Assembly (NCBI RefSeq): GCF_005239225.2
Contig: NC_133296.1
Span: 11,532,001 to 11,596,000, forward strand
Direction of reading: 5' to 3'
DNA from: Populus alba
Taxonomy: Eukaryota > Streptophyta > Magnoliopsida > Malpighiales > Salicaceae
DNA: 64,000 bases
Part shown: in pieces, positions 63,275 to 64,000 of the stretch
How positions within the stretch are numbered: position 1 is the first letter of the stretch
Layout of the letters: each line of letters opens with the position of its first letter
Translations under genes and position numbers: made by a program
The notes under the pieces: generated by a model
What the model saw: only the letters and a program-made list of their open reading frames with translations
Told to the model about the DNA's origin: nothing
The model's database searches: none

Positions 63275-63494
63275 AGTAATAGTAATAATGGTAATAATAA
63301 TAGTAGTAGTAGTAGTAGGAGGAGGAGTGTCGAGGTAATAAATAACTCGGCAAGACCGGGATCAAACCACATGGAGGTTAATTGTATAAATTATAATAAA
63401 CAATAATACAACAAGAACAACAACAATAATAACAACAATAGTAATAGTAATAGTAATAATAGTAGTAGTAGTAGTAGTAATAATAATAATGAAG
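63152..63494. repeat. Tandem duplication, period 171 bp, each copy with trinucleotide arrays
   Basis: Copy 1 is 63152-63322 and copy 2 is 63323-63494. Both open AGGAGTGTCGAGGTAATAAA, continue CTCGGCAAGACCGGGATCAA and ACATGGAGGTTAATTGTATA, then run into CAA, TAG/TAA and AGT arrays of differing lengths. A further GAA array follows at 63500-63524. The single-copy part (about 75 bases) is nearly identical between copies. Confidence 0.9.
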
Positions 63495-63524
63495 ATGAAG
63501 AAGAAGAAGAAGAAGAAGAAGAAG

Positions 63525-64000
63525 ATGTCGATGAGAATTTTGAGATGGAAGATCAATGTAAGGATAAAACAATGATAAAAATAAATATCAAGGTTAGAGG
63601 ATCCATTAATGATATTTCAAACAAGTATAGTATAAACTCTTATTATTCAACTGGAAACCACACACAAAGGAGGTTCCAATCGGATGATTTGTCATTAATA
63701 GCTCATTAAAAATTGTTAATATGATCATATTAATTATCTTATTTAAGTAATATCAAAATCTTAAATATTATTAGGAATTCATGATGCTAACTTATGTTAA
63801 CAACAAATCAAGTTTCATTCATAGCACAAGTGTAGGTAATACCATACGGTTGGGCTATGAGAGTGTCAAACATTTGTTGTATCAAGTGTTATACAACACA
63901 AATCTAGATTAATCATTTAACAAGCAAAGTATTAAGAATTAGTATGATAAAAAGATAAGACATGTTAATATTAAACATTAAGGTCCATGTTAAGTTTACA
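63525..64000. other. Intergenic end of window, nothing recognised
   Basis: No open frame or repeat of note is visible after the trinucleotide arrays. Confidence 0.5.

Noticed and set aside
63241..63530. CRISPR-like array of short repeats
   Set aside because: These are simple trinucleotide runs without spaced direct repeats, in a plant nuclear context.
63362..63572. Minus-strand frames rich in Tyr, Leu or Ile/Thr runs
   Set aside because: They are translations of trinucleotide arrays.

Overview
The window is plant nuclear DNA from a eudicot. Genes have GT-AG introns with AT-rich interiors, intergenic DNA is very AT-rich, and LTR-retrotransposon debris, MITE-like repeats and microsatellites are common. 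The families present (glucuronoxylan methyltransferase, an AGL12-type MADS gene, a group I OPR, GDSL lipases) and the style of the dispersed AT-rich repeats suggest a woody eudicot. Salicaceae/Populus is my best guess, but that is inference and I could not search a database.

Layout. (1) 1-8984: one intronless gene, a glucuronoxylan 4-O-methyltransferase (3944-4858, +), in AT-rich repeat-bearing DNA. (2) 8990-15720: a nearly full-length, decayed Ty3/gypsy chromovirus with two ~381-bp LTRs, PBS, gag, protease, RT, RNase H, integrase and a chromodomain, broken by many stops and frameshifts. It sits just beyond the 3' end of (3) a seven-exon LysM and transmembrane protein gene on the minus strand (16484-20062). 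(4) 20063-25020: repeats and a degraded Ty1/copia element. (5) 25087-26619 (+) and 27729-29864 (-): two GDSL esterase/lipase genes, tail to tail, both reconstructed with intact reading frames. (6) 29865-39652: a gene-free stretch with a decayed Ty3/gypsy gag/protease on the minus strand, a copia RT scrap and several tandem duplications. (7) 39653-46568 (-): an AGL12/XAL1-type MIKC MADS-box gene of seven exons, with a transposon-derived insert in its large second intron and an 84-bp near-perfect palindrome in its third. (8) 52163-54988 (-): a complete five-exon 12-oxophytodienoate reductase-like gene. (9) 54989-64000: tandem duplications, a MITE-like element with 26-bp terminal inverted repeats, and the first 17 codons of a second OPR gene cut off exactly where that element begins.

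The intact genes are ordinary single-copy or small-family plant genes: xylan methylation, lipid esters, oxylipin metabolism, a developmental regulator and a LysM protein. Nothing indicates that they form a pathway cluster. All five spliced models were built by hand from splice sites; in each the exon lengths sum to an open frame, which is the main support for them. The most noteworthy structures are the transposon-truncated OPR duplicate, the intron palindrome in AGL12, the array of ACGT-core motifs in the chromovirus leader, and the 572-bp and 171-bp tandem duplications.
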